Source: Flectobacillus longus (GTDB lineage: Bacteria; Bacteroidota; Bacteroidia; Cytophagales; Spirosomataceae). Taken from it: a stretch of DNA of 64,000 nt. A model generated the notes under the pieces. The model made no database searches and was not told the origin of the DNA. It was given only the letters and a program-made list of their open reading frames with translations. This document shows positions 27,581 through 36,494 of this stretch, piece by piece (position 1 is the stretch's first letter; every line of letters begins with the position of its first letter). The position numbers and the translations under genes were made by a program. The stretch spans positions 1 through 64,000 of the forward strand of contig NZ_JASHIC010000014.1 of the NCBI RefSeq assembly GCF_030056705.1, read 5' to 3'.

Positions 27581-28645
27581 ATGAAAAAAGCCCTTATTAC
27601 TGGTATTACAGGTCAGGATGGTGCCTACCTAGCAGAATTTTTATTAGCTAAAGGTTACCAAGTACATGGTATCAAACGTCGTAGCTCTTTAATTAATACT
27701 GCACGTATAGATCACCTTTATGAAGATTTACATGAAGAAGGTGTAAACTTTATTATGCATTACGGAGATCTTTCAGACTCTACCAATATCATTCGTATTA
27801 TTCAGGAAGTTCAACCAGATGAGATTTATAACTTGGGCGCTATGTCTCATGTAAAAGTCTCTTTTGATGAGCCTGAATATACTGCTCAAGTAGATGGTAT
27901 CGGTACTTTACGTATATTAGAAGCGGTAAGACTCTTAGGGCTAATAGAGAAAACAAAAATTTATCAAGCCTCTACTTCTGAATTATATGGTTTAGTTCAG
28001 GAAGTGCCACAGTCAGAAACTACTCCATTCTATCCTCGATCACCGTATGCAGTAGCCAAAATGTATGGTTTTTGGATTACGGTAAATTATCGTGAGGCTT
28101 ACAATATGTTTGCAGTTAACGGTATTTTATTTAACCATGAGTCTCCTCTACGTGGTGAAACTTTTGTGACTCGTAAAATCACTCGTGCGGTTGCCCAAAT
28201 TGCTTTAGGTCAACAACAAAAGTTATATTTGGGAAATCTGGATGCTCAACGTGACTGGGGGCATGCCAAAGATTATGTTGAGGCAATGTGGTTGATTTTG
28301 CAACAAGAAACACCTGAGGATTTTGTCATTGCCACAGGTATTACAACTCGCGTGCGTGATTTTGTGAAAATGGCATTTGCTGAAGTAGGCATTGAGGTTG
28401 CATTTTCAGGAGAAGGCGTTGAAGAGAAAGGTATAGTAGTAGCTTGTACTAACCCACTTTATCAAGTTGAGATAGGCAAAGTAGTAGTTGAGGTAGATCC
28501 TCGTTATTTCCGTCCAACAGAAGTAGAGTTATTGATTGGTGATCCAACTAAATCCAAAACTAAATTGGGTTGGGAGCCTAAATATGACTTACCTGCATTA
28601 GTGAAAGATATGATGCAGGCTGATGTTAAGTTGTTTTCAAAATAA
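27581..28645 (+). CDS. gmd: GDP-mannose 4,6-dehydratase
   Basis: A 354-residue extended SDR. Motifs are [18 protein letters not shown], the [15 protein letters not shown] substrate segment, the catalytic STSELYG, and [10 protein letters not shown] (YxxxK), with [20 protein letters not shown]. It converts GDP-mannose to GDP-4-keto-6-deoxy-mannose, the substrate of Fcl. Several residues are at the typical E. coli positions and the length is slightly short of the E. coli enzyme. A strong terminator follows the stop codon, ending this long transcription unit. Confidence 0.95.
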   Translation: MKKALITGITGQDGAYLAEFLLAKGYQVHGIKRRSSLINTARIDHLYEDLHEEGVNFIMHYGDLSDSTNIIRIIQEVQPDEIYNLGAMSHVKVSFDEPEYTAQVDGIGTLRILEAVRLLGLIEKTKIYQASTSELYGLVQEVPQSETTPFYPRSPYAVAKMYGFWITVNYREAYNMFAVNGILFNHESPLRGETFVTRKITRAVAQIALGQQQKLYLGNLDAQRDWGHAKDYVEAMWLILQQETPEDFVIATGITTRVRDFVKMAFAEVGIEVAFSGEGVEEKGIVVACTNPLYQVEIGKVVVEVDPRYFRPTEVELLIGDPTKSKTKLGWEPKYDLPALVKDMMQADVKLFSK

Positions 28646-28648
28646 TAT

Positions 28649-28683
28649 AAAAAAGAGAAACTATTTTGTAGTTTCTCTTTTTT
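28649..28683 (+). terminator. Rho-independent terminator after gmd
   Basis: Perfect 15-bp arms (28649-28663 and 28669-28683) with a 5-base loop, rich in A on the left and ending in a run of T on the right. It ends the transcription unit that begins in the 11-kb region. Confidence 0.9.
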
Positions 28684-28697
28684 AGTATAAAACATCA

Positions 28698-28725
28698 TTG
28701 TAGGAATAACAATAATGTATATTTG
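28698..28725 (+). promoter_or_regulatory. Promoter TTG-N17-TATATTTG for rmlD
   Basis: TTG at 28698-28700 and TATATTTG at 28718-28725 are separated by 17 bases, an exact match to the Bacteroidota consensus. It lies between the gmd terminator and the rmlD start, 21 bases before the ATG, so rmlD has its own promoter. Confidence 0.7.
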
Positions 28726-28746
28726 TAAAAACAATAAACAAAATTG

Positions 28747-29604
28747 ATGAATATACTAGTATTTGGAGGCGTTGGCCAATTAGGACAATGTATACAAAAA
28801 ATTGCAGAACAAAAGTCTATCCAAGGCTTCATTTATTTAGATGAAAAGCAAGGAAATATCTTAGATACCGATTTGCTAAAAAGTTTGTTTCAAGAGTTCC
28901 AGCCTGCTTATGTAATCAATTGTGCTGCTTATACAGCTGTAGATAAAGCAGAAGATGAAGTAGATTTGGCTCGTAAGGTCAACAAGGAGGGAGCAGCTAA
29001 CCTAGCCAAATTTTGTGCCGAGTTTGACGCTACTCTTATTCATATTTCTACAGATTTTGTGTTTGAAGGTAATGTGCCTCAATTACTAACAGAAACTGAC
29101 GAAGCTAATCCTGTTGGAATTTATGGATTGACAAAACTAGAAGGAGAACAAGATATTACGACATTAACACAAAAGTATTTTACACTTCGTACCAGTTGGT
29201 TGTATTCTGAGTTTGCCAATAATTTTGTTAAGACGATGATTCGCTTAGGAAAAGAGCGAACAGAATTAGGTGTTATTGTAGATCAAGTAGGTTCTCCAAC
29301 TTATGCGGTTGATTTAGCATCTGTGATTTTACATATTATCGAAACAAAAAGTACAGCTTATGGCCTATATCATTACAGTAACGAAGGGGTTACATCTTGG
29401 TACGATTTTGCTGTAGCTATTTTTGAATTAGCGGGCTTGTCCACGCACGTAAAACCTCTCAAAACTACAGAATATCCAACTAAGGCGCGTCGTCCTGCAT
29501 TTTCGGTGATGGATAAAGCAAAAATTAAAGCAAATCTAGCTATTACAATACCATATTGGCGAGAAAGCCTTAAACAATGTATCAAAGCTATAGAATTGTT
29601 GTAA
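28747..29604 (+). CDS. rmlD: dTDP-4-dehydrorhamnose reductase
   Basis: A 285-residue extended SDR. The start at ATG 28747 (MNILVFGGVGQLGQCIQ) is preferred over the TTG one codon earlier. Motifs: the Rossmann loop GGVGQLG, NCAAYTAVDKAEDE, STDFVFEG, and YGLTKLEGEQ (YxxxK). It performs the last step of dTDP-L-rhamnose synthesis. No rmlA, rmlB or rmlC is present in the window, so the other steps must be encoded elsewhere or the enzyme belongs to a related reductase group. It forms a single-gene transcription unit with its own promoter and a 38-bp palindromic terminator. Confidence 0.88.
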   Translation: MNILVFGGVGQLGQCIQKIAEQKSIQGFIYLDEKQGNILDTDLLKSLFQEFQPAYVINCAAYTAVDKAEDEVDLARKVNKEGAANLAKFCAEFDATLIHISTDFVFEGNVPQLLTETDEANPVGIYGLTKLEGEQDITTLTQKYFTLRTSWLYSEFANNFVKTMIRLGKERTELGVIVDQVGSPTYAVDLASVILHIIETKSTAYGLYHYSNEGVTSWYDFAVAIFELAGLSTHVKPLKTTEYPTKARRPAFSVMDKAKIKANLAITIPYWRESLKQCIKAIELL

Positions 29605-29700
29605 TTTTTACAGTATCATAAAAGTAGGGTAATTTTATTGTCGAAAACCAGTATATAGTAAAAGATAAAATAGTAGTATTTTAAGATTTTTTTGTTAGTT

Positions 29701-29738
29701 ATAATAGGGTCTATTAGCATGCTAATAGACCCTATTAT
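29701..29738. terminator. 38-bp perfect palindrome, likely bidirectional terminator
   Basis: A perfect palindrome centred between 29719 and 29720 (centre gcatgc). It lies 97 bases after rmlD. No long T-tract follows, so termination is likely but not certain; a site for a dimeric DNA-binding protein is the alternative. Confidence 0.6.
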
Positions 29739-29843
29739 GATTTTTAGGCTTAATTTCGAATATAAAGATTGTTTTTATCAAAATAATAAAATTACCGTTC
29801 AATAAATTTTAGCCATAAATAAGCTAAAATGAAAAGACTGTAA

Positions 29844-29874
29844 TTGTATTTTTCATAGAAAAAGGCTAAGTTTG
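29844..29874 (+). promoter_or_regulatory. Candidate promoter TTG-N20-TAAGTTTG
   Basis: TTG at 29844-29846 and TAAGTTTG at 29867-29874, 20 bases apart, fit the Bacteroidota consensus. They would drive the two envelope genes starting at 30081, with a leader of about 200 bases in which I see no riboswitch. The rest of the 476-bp rmlD-30081 gap holds only the 38-bp palindrome. Confidence 0.5.
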
Positions 29875-30080
29875 ATTTGTCTTTTGAATAGTAACAAAGA
29901 CATCAATTCGCCTTGCTACTGAATATATTTCCGTTCTCTAACTTAAAAGCAGGTAATTACTCTACCTTAGAGGTGCTCCTCGATTAAGTTATAAAGAAAA
30001 TTCTCTTTCTAAGATTTACGTTGTTGGGTTGCTTTAATGTATGGATGTGTAAACCTTAAACGAAAAACCTATAGAGATTC

Positions 30081-30758
30081 ATGTTTACAAAATTGGTGGT
30101 GATTTATTTAGTCCTTTTTGCTTTGCCTGTAGTTGCACAAAATTCGTTAAATGGCTTACGAGTGGGAGGACATGCTTCTACTACAGGAATTGGAGCAGAA
30201 TTAAGCTATCAGTTCAATACAAGCCCTTGGAATTCTTGGCGAATCAGAGGAACTTATACTCACGTTGGCTTTAATAAAGCACAGCAGTTTGGAATGGACA
30301 AAGGAAAAAGCATTGATTTAAGGCCAAATTTAGAAAAAAAGGTAACACAGTTATTAGTCGACTATTTCCCTTTTAAACGAAAATTTTGGCATTTGACGGC
30401 TGGGCTAGCTTATAATCTTGAACAAAGGTATCGTTTTGAAGCAAGTACTGAAACAGGACTGTCTTTAGGAGGAATTGTCATAGAAGCCAATGATTTTGGA
30501 ATTATTCAAGGCGGAGTGCGCTGGAATACACTAATGCCTTATATTGGTGTAGGATATTTGGCTAATCTCTACAAAAATAAGCTTTGGTTGAGTGTAGATT
30601 TGGGAAGCTATTATATGGGAAGTCCTCGTCTGGATATTACTTATGAGGGTTTTTTAGAAACCACGACACTTGATGAAGAAATTCCTAAAATAGAACATAA
30701 TTTACGTAACTATTCTTATTATCCTTATTTGGCAATGGGACTGGGTTGGAAATTTTAA
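30081..30758 (+). CDS. Predicted outer-membrane beta-barrel protein
   Basis: A 225-residue protein with a signal peptide (MFTKLVVIYLVLFALPVVAQN). The mature part alternates hydrophobic and polar residues with aromatic strand ends (for example LAGLAYNLEQRYRFEAST-like segments and the C-terminal YYPYLAMGLGWKF), as in small 8-10-strand barrels. I do not recognise a named family. It is followed 25 bases later by a lipoprotein gene and lies inside the exopolysaccharide locus, so the pair may have an accessory export or adhesion role; this is position-based inference. Confidence 0.6.
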   Translation: MFTKLVVIYLVLFALPVVAQNSLNGLRVGGHASTTGIGAELSYQFNTSPWNSWRIRGTYTHVGFNKAQQFGMDKGKSIDLRPNLEKKVTQLLVDYFPFKRKFWHLTAGLAYNLEQRYRFEASTETGLSLGGIVIEANDFGIIQGGVRWNTLMPYIGVGYLANLYKNKLWLSVDLGSYYMGSPRLDITYEGFLETTTLDEEIPKIEHNLRNYSYYPYLAMGLGWKF

Positions 30759-30783
30759 GCGCTTTATGCCAAAAACTAAAACT

Positions 30784-32370
30784 ATGATACGTAAAATTTA
30801 TTTTATCATACTCTTAGGCTTTATGCTTATTTGGGCTTGCGATAATCCTCTCGAAGGATTTGCACTTAGATTTAAAGAGCCGATTGATAAAGCTAAGTTA
30901 GATATTCGAGTATATAATACAAACGGAGCACTACCTACAGGCTTAAGAGTACGATTTGGAGGGGTAGATTCGAGTTTGGTAGTGACTAATCTCAATACCA
31001 AAAAGTTTAAATTAAGTGCAGAGGGAGTCATGATAGTGGCAGTAAATCCAGAGGTGATTCCTAGTACAGAAAATCCTATTAAGTTCTCTGTCATTGTAGA
31101 AGCCCCAGGTTATACCAAAGTAGTGAGAAGTCTGGTATATACTAGTCAAGCCAATAAAAGTTTGAGTATTCCATTATTCAGCGAAAGTACAGCACCAACG
31201 GGTGTTTCAGCAACTGAATGGGAAGGTTTGAATTTTAAAGCAAACCAAACGTTTAGTTCCCTAATTGTAGGCAGATCTACAAGTAACCAAATAACCCTTG
31301 CTGCAGAAACGATAGTAAAAGATGCATGGCAAAATATTGTAACAGGAACATGGAGTTTGGTTGCCCATTATTTCGATGCTCGCGCTAGGGGGTATTTGCC
31401 CGGAGGAGGAGTTGCTGTAAATCCAGTTGATGCTCAGGGTAAAGTTTTAGGAGACCCTTTTGATTTACCAAATATAGCAGGCTTTGTGTATTTGGAAATG
31501 GCAAATGAATTGGGACAAACGGCTAAAACCTTATCAAAATCATTGTACTATAGTATGGATTTGAGTAATATTACTCAAAACCCACAAACAGGAAAAGCTT
31601 TGGCTGTTGGAGATATCATTCCAATTATATCTTATGATATAGATACTGGACAATGGAAATTGTTCCAAACCTATAAAGTAGAGAAAAACACCATAACTGG
31701 AGCATTATTTGTTCGATTTGAAGTAAATACCTTGGGGTATTGGATAGCAGGATGGCCTAGAACTATCTGTAGTAAAGGACCAACATTTGTATTTAAAAGT
31801 CAATTAAAAAATGTAGATTTGGTTTATTATTGTCAATTAATAGATGCTCAAACTCAGAAAGTATTTCGAGAGTATTATCTCAATATCAATGACGGCGCTA
31901 GATTTACAGTAAGCTATGTCCCAATGGAAGTTCAACAAGTGCAACTAAAGGTGACTGCATTGAACAATTATACAGGAGGGGATAGAAACCAAATTTTAGG
32001 GACGTCAACAACGGTTGGGTTGTGTGAAGATAAAACGCTAAACATTGATCTAAGTAAGTTTTCGTCTCCACCAGCTATTTCTGCATCCTTTAATGTTGTT
32101 TGTCCTGCAGGAAAAACGGTTGATTTGGCAGCTTTACCAGCCGTATTTAGAATACAAATTAGTGCTGTAGGTGCCAATACTTGGAAAGATTTGGTAACAC
32201 TTACCAGAACATCAACAAGTGCAAGTACTTACAGGGTGTTAAAAAATGTACGCTATGATTTTAGAGCCAGTACCGATGGAGGGGTTACTTGGCCTTATAA
32301 AGAAAATAGTAAGCTTATTGATAAAGCGGACATAAGCTATAAAATAGAAGACAAGAGTTTTTGTAAATAA
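30784..32370 (+). CDS. Lipoprotein of unknown function with carboxypeptidase-regulatory-like segments
   Basis: A 528-residue protein from the ATG at 30784; an in-frame ATG at 30766 would add six residues. I chose 30784 because it starts directly with the lipoprotein signal peptide MIRKIYFIILLGFMLIWAC (lipobox Cys19). The body is beta-rich: KLDIRVYNTNGALPTGLRVR, then FSVIVEAPGYTKVVRSLVYT resemble carboxypeptidase-regulatory-like or fibronectin-like modules. Later Cys residues (RTICSKG, VYYCQL, VGLCEDK, NVVCPAG) may form disulfides. No enzymatic motif was seen. Predicted to sit in the outer membrane. Probably co-transcribed with the barrel gene upstream. Confidence 0.6.
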   Translation: MIRKIYFIILLGFMLIWACDNPLEGFALRFKEPIDKAKLDIRVYNTNGALPTGLRVRFGGVDSSLVVTNLNTKKFKLSAEGVMIVAVNPEVIPSTENPIKFSVIVEAPGYTKVVRSLVYTSQANKSLSIPLFSESTAPTGVSATEWEGLNFKANQTFSSLIVGRSTSNQITLAAETIVKDAWQNIVTGTWSLVAHYFDARARGYLPGGGVAVNPVDAQGKVLGDPFDLPNIAGFVYLEMANELGQTAKTLSKSLYYSMDLSNITQNPQTGKALAVGDIIPIISYDIDTGQWKLFQTYKVEKNTITGALFVRFEVNTLGYWIAGWPRTICSKGPTFVFKSQLKNVDLVYYCQLIDAQTQKVFREYYLNINDGARFTVSYVPMEVQQVQLKVTALNNYTGGDRNQILGTSTTVGLCEDKTLNIDLSKFSSPPAISASFNVVCPAGKTVDLAALPAVFRIQISAVGANTWKDLVTLTRTSTSASTYRVLKNVRYDFRASTDGGVTWPYKENSKLIDKADISYKIEDKSFCK

Positions 32371-32420
32371 ATAAAGTGATTATTATTACCATTAAGTTCC
32401 ATAGGTAAATTAGTGAAATT

Positions 32421-33797
32421 ATGAAAAGTTTAGGGCACTATCGGTTATTTTCAGACATACTTTTTGTTGTTGTGTCATTTATAATGGCAGCAACTATTAG
32501 TGGTCGGGAGCCTAGTAAATTAGACTGGGGGATTGTTATATTTTTGATGGTAGCATGGTATTTTTCGAGTAAAGCAACTAATCTTTATGAGGATTTTCGA
32601 ACAGTAAAGTTTATTGATGAGTTCTTGTTGATACTACCAAACATTATGGTTCAAATGATGGTATTGGTAACAGCCTTCTTTATGTTGGATGATCGAATGC
32701 ATGCACGTAAAGTAGTTTTGTTTTTTGTAATTATTTGTACTATAATATTAACTATCAAAAAATACTTAGCTAAAAAAATAGCGCAGCTCCGTAGAGTCAA
32801 TGGTAAAAATGTACGCAAAGTAGTCATAGTAGGTGCAAGTGATACTGGAATGTCTTTTTATGAAATGATTAATAACTCTTCTCAATATGGGTATAAAGTA
32901 GTGGGTTTTGTGGATACTTTTAAGCCTGCCCATTTGAATGGGATGTACAAAGGTACACCTGAGGAATTAGAGCGAGTTTTACATGATACCGATGCAGACG
33001 AGGTAATTATTACTTTAGAAAAGTTTGATCAAGAGCAATTAGACACTATCATTAAAACTAATGAAAAGTTGGCTGTTCGTACTCGTATTATTCCAGACTA
33101 TTTTCGTTTTAACTCAAGCAGGTTTAGTGTAGAAATGTTTGGAAAGTTTCCAATCGTTACTGTTCGTCATGAACCTTTGGATTATTTGCATTGGCGAGTT
33201 TTAAAGCGTGGGTTTGATATTGTTTTTAGTTTATTAGTGTGTGTCTTGATATTTTCTTGGTTATTTCCAATAATAGCTATTCTAATTAAATTAAACTCAA
33301 AAGGACCTGTTTTTTTTATACAAGAACGTTGGGGGAGAGGTAGTAAGCCCATTAAATGTTTTAAGTTTCGTTCTATGCGTGTAGATGCACCAGATATGGA
33401 TAAAACAGGGAAATTTATGCAAGCAGGGCAAGATGATCCACGTATTACTAAAATAGGGAGATTCTTAAGAAAGTCAAACTTTGATGAATTACCACAGTTT
33501 TTAAATGTGATTATGGGTGATATGTCAGTAGTTGGTCCAAGACCACATGCTGTCAAACATAATCTAGAAACTATGGAAAAAATTGATAACTATCTTGTAC
33601 GTCACTGGGTAAAGCCTGGTATTACAGGTTTAGCACAAGCCAATGGTTACCGTGGCGAAACAACAGATTTTAGTTTGATGCGCAAAAGAGTGCATTTTGA
33701 TATTTGGTATATTGAAAACTGGAGTTTTTGGTTGGATATCAAAATCATTTTTATGACTGCGTATAATATGATTAAAGGTGAGCCTAACGCCTATTAG
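32421..33797 (+). CDS. wcaJ-like: Undecaprenyl-phosphate phosphoglycosyltransferase (WcaJ/WbaP-type)
   Basis: A 458-residue polyprenyl-phosphate glycosyl-1-phosphate transferase. The N-terminal part has four membrane segments. A Rossmann-like middle region (RKVVIVGASDTGMSFYEMI) precedes the catalytic domain: KRGFDIVFSLLVCVLIFSWL (re-entrant helix), KGPVFFIQERWGRG, FKFRSMRV, LRKSNFDELPQFLNVIMGD, SVVGPRPH and TGLAQANGYRG. These are intact. It transfers the first sugar-1-phosphate (glucose or galactose type) to undecaprenyl phosphate to begin the repeat unit. It lies 50 bases after the lipoprotein gene. Confidence 0.92.
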   Translation: MKSLGHYRLFSDILFVVVSFIMAATISGREPSKLDWGIVIFLMVAWYFSSKATNLYEDFRTVKFIDEFLLILPNIMVQMMVLVTAFFMLDDRMHARKVVLFFVIICTIILTIKKYLAKKIAQLRRVNGKNVRKVVIVGASDTGMSFYEMINNSSQYGYKVVGFVDTFKPAHLNGMYKGTPEELERVLHDTDADEVIITLEKFDQEQLDTIIKTNEKLAVRTRIIPDYFRFNSSRFSVEMFGKFPIVTVRHEPLDYLHWRVLKRGFDIVFSLLVCVLIFSWLFPIIAILIKLNSKGPVFFIQERWGRGSKPIKCFKFRSMRVDAPDMDKTGKFMQAGQDDPRITKIGRFLRKSNFDELPQFLNVIMGDMSVVGPRPHAVKHNLETMEKIDNYLVRHWVKPGITGLAQANGYRGETTDFSLMRKRVHFDIWYIENWSFWLDIKIIFMTAYNMIKGEPNAY

Positions 33798-33842
33798 TAA
33801 TTCAACGATGCTCTTAATCTTAGATATTGAAATTTTTGAAGT

Positions 33843-34913
33843 ATGAACAACAACAATTACGTAATCATCATGGCTGGTGGAGTAGGGACGAGATTCTGGC
33901 CTTTCAGTCGTATTTCTAATCCAAAACAGTTTCATGATGTACTTGGTACAGGCAGGACATTGTTGCAACAAACGGCTGACCGTTTTGAGGATGTATGTCC
34001 TCGAGAGAATATCTATGTAGTAACAAGTGAAGATTATGTAGATTTGGTATTGGAACAGTTACCATTTCTGAGTAAAGAGCAAGTATTGGCAGAGCCTATC
34101 CGTCGTAATACAGCTCCTTGTGTAGCGTATGCTTCATATAAAATTGCTAAAACAAATCCTGATGCAAATATTGTTGTAGCTCCTGCTGATCATATTATTC
34201 TCAAAGAAAAAGCCTTTGAGGCAAAAATTTTGACTGCATTGGAAGCTTCTTCAAATGAAGATGTGTTGGTGACATTGGGTATTAGTCCAACACGTCCAGA
34301 TACAGGATATGGATATATTCAATATGTACAAAATGAAGGGGAGGTCAAAAAAGTAAAATCTTTTAGAGAAAAGCCTAATCTTACCGTAGCACAAGAATTT
34401 TTGGCTAGTGGTGAATATGTATGGAATGCAGGGATTTTTATCTGGACGGCCAAAAGTATTTGCCAGGCATTTCAAAAACATGCTCCACGTTTACACGAAA
34501 TTTTTGAGGCTGGTAACGATGCTTATTTTACTACACACGAAGAGCAGTTTGTCCATAATGCTTACCAAAGTTGTGAAAGTATTTCAATCGACTATGCTAT
34601 CATGGAAAAATCAGATAATGTATATGTGGTATTAGGTGATATTGGTTGGTCTGATTTGGGTACATGGAAATCGTTATACGAAGTATCCGAAAAAGATGAA
34701 TTGGGCAATGTTATAGATGGAAATACGATGCTTTATGATGTAAAAGATAGCATTATCAAAACTCCACAAGGTAAATTAGTTGTAATTAAAGGTCTGGAAA
34801 ACTTTATTGTAGCCGAATACGACAACGTTTTGATGATTTGTCCAAAAGATCAAGAACAAAAAGTAAAAGACTTTGTAGCCGATGCAGGCGAGAAAGATAG
34901 CTGTTTTATATAA
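33843..34913 (+). CDS. manC: Mannose-1-phosphate guanylyltransferase
   Basis: A 356-residue enzyme. The nucleotide-binding signature is IIMAGGVGTRFWPFSRISNP near the N-terminus, then APADHII, the sugar-binding FREKPN, and WNAGIFIWTA with a later GWSDLGTWKSL. This is the single-domain type common in Bacteroidota and lacks the C-terminal phosphomannose isomerase domain. It makes GDP-mannose for Gmd/Fcl and for mannosyltransferases in this locus. No phosphomannomutase gene is in the window. It is the last gene before the REP array. Confidence 0.93.
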   Translation: MNNNNYVIIMAGGVGTRFWPFSRISNPKQFHDVLGTGRTLLQQTADRFEDVCPRENIYVVTSEDYVDLVLEQLPFLSKEQVLAEPIRRNTAPCVAYASYKIAKTNPDANIVVAPADHIILKEKAFEAKILTALEASSNEDVLVTLGISPTRPDTGYGYIQYVQNEGEVKKVKSFREKPNLTVAQEFLASGEYVWNAGIFIWTAKSICQAFQKHAPRLHEIFEAGNDAYFTTHEEQFVHNAYQSCESISIDYAIMEKSDNVYVVLGDIGWSDLGTWKSLYEVSEKDELGNVIDGNTMLYDVKDSIIKTPQGKLVVIKGLENFIVAEYDNVLMICPKDQEQKVKDFVADAGEKDSCFI

Positions 34914-34937
34914 TAAATGTCTTTGATAAGATTGTTT

Positions 34938-35911
34938 CCATGGTCAGTGTCTCACACTGACCATTTCCGTTTAGCCTCTTTCTGTCAGTACCATTAGTAT
35001 ATATTCGTATCCATGGTCAGTGTCTCACTGACCATTTCCGTTTGGCTTCTTCCTGTCAGTGTCTTTGGTATATATTCTTTCTTTTGCTGACGCGAGTTGT
35101 CGAGTGGGACACTCGCCACGGATGTAGCTGACTCGTATCCATGTTCAGTGTCTCACTGACCATTTCCGTTTGGCTTCTTCTTGTCAGTGCCTTTGGTATA
35201 TATTCTTTCTTTTGCTGACGCGAGTTGTCGAGTGGGACACTCGCCACGGATGTAGCTGACTCGTATCCATGGTCAGTGTCTCACTGACCATTTTCGTTTG
35301 GCTTCTTCCTGTCAGTGTCTTTGGTATATATTCTTTCTTTTGCTGACGCGAGTTGTCGAGTGGGACACTCGCCACGGAGATCGCTATCAGTATCCATGTT
35401 CAGTGTCTCACTGACCATTTCCGTTTAGCCTCTCACTGTCAGTACCTTTGGTATATATTATTTCTTTTGCTGACGCGAGTTGTCGAGTGGTACACTCGCC
35501 ATGGATGTAGCTGACTCGTATCCATGTTCAGTGTCTCACTGACCATTTCCGTTTGGCTTCTTCTTGTCAGTGCCTTTGGTATATATTCTTTCTTTTGCTG
35601 ACGCGAGTTGTCGAGTGGGACACTCGCCACGGATGTAGAGCTATTTGTTGTTAGTTTCGTGTTCAGTATCCATGTTCAGTGTCTCACTGACTATTTCCGT
35701 TTGGTTTCTTCTTGTCAGTGTCTTTGGTATATATTCTTTCTTTTGCTGACGCGAGTTGTCGAGTGAGACACTCGCCACGGATGTAGCTGATTCGTATCCA
35801 TGGTCAGTGTCTCACTGACCATTTCCGTTTGGCTTCTTCTTGTCAGTGTCTTTGGTGTGTATTCTTTCTTTTGCTGACGCGAGTTGTCGAGTGGGACACT
35901 CGCCACGGAGA
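34938..35911. repeat. REP-like palindromic repeat array, left block (8 units)
   Basis: Eight units begin with ccatg at 34938 (partial), 35011, 35139, 35267, 35394, 35522, 35670 and 35798; spacing is 127-128 bp except 148 at the sixth-to-seventh step. Each full unit holds palindrome A (ggtcagtg-tct-cactgacc, or gttcagtg with one mismatch) and, about 80 bases later, palindrome B (cgagtg-gga-cactcg), then usually GTAG. There are no unique spacers, and identity between units is very high. The minus-strand open frames of 63 codons in this block are by-products of the repeat. Confidence 0.92.
35636..35690 (+). repeat. 55-bp duplicate of the RAYT upstream flank, without the gene
   Basis: Identical over about 55 bases to 36494-36548, the region directly upstream of the RAYT start codon. 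Here it is joined directly after the B palindrome and GTAG, replacing the usual linker ctgactcg. Confidence 0.8.
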
Positions 35912-35927
35912 TAATATCAGGAAGTTG

Positions 35928-36494
35928 TCAAAATCTATCATGATAATGGGTTAATAAACCGAAATGATCAATTCCAGTTTCATAATATAGTGCTGAAGAC
36001 CAATAATAATCTTCAGGTTTATTAGCCAAACTCCATTTTTCTTGTAGAGGGTTTGAATGTATGTACTCGAGTTTTTGCTGAAAAATAGTACGATTGTACA
36101 TTTCAATAGCAAGAGGGTCTCTTTGCCAAAATTGATGTTTTCTTTCTTTTTGGTTAACTTCAAAAACTTCTAAAACTTTTGGATGATTAGTTTCTAAATC
36201 TTTCAAAAACTGATGAGCAGTATATTTCAAAAAGCTAGAGTGAGGTTTTTCTTTTCCGTTTAGATTTTTTAATTCCCAAAGAATATGAACATGATTAGGC
36301 ATAATCACAAAACCGTAAATAATCACTTTTTCCTTTTCAACAAGAAATCTAAGGCAATCAATGATAATTTTCTTATAATCATTTTGTTTGAGCAATCTTT
36401 TCCAATCTACAATCGTTGCAGTCCAGAAATAGACCTCGTTTAAGAACATATAAGAATTACGAATTCCGTGTTGATAGGTGTTTTGACTACTCAT
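35928..36494 (-). CDS. REP-associated tyrosine transposase (RAYT, HUH/Y1 family)
   Basis: A 188-residue Y1 transposase (PF01797 family). The HUH metal site is MPNHVHIL (His68 and His70), and the likely catalytic Tyr is in KLEYIHSNP (Tyr144). The segment ending WSSALYY is also typical of RAYTs. RAYTs are single-copy relatives of IS200/IS605 transposases that nick single-stranded REP hairpins. This gene lies within its own array of REP-like units, the classic arrangement. The start ATG at 36494 is 34 bases inside the flanking duplicated segment. The protein appears intact and of normal length. It runs against manC. Confidence 0.9.
   Translation of the reverse strand: MSSQNTYQHGIRNSYMFLNEVYFWTATIVDWKRLLKQNDYKKIIIDCLRFLVEKEKVIIYGFVIMPNHVHILWELKNLNGKEKPHSSFLKYTAHQFLKDLETNHPKVLEVFEVNQKERKHQFWQRDPLAIEMYNRTIFQQKLEYIHSNPLQEKWSLANKPEDYYWSSALYYETGIDHFGLLTHYHDRF

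Noticed and set aside
35056-35906. Four near-identical 63-codon minus-strand frames in the REP array
   Set aside because: They arise from the repeat units themselves, overlap each other, change with every unit change and show no family or codon signal.
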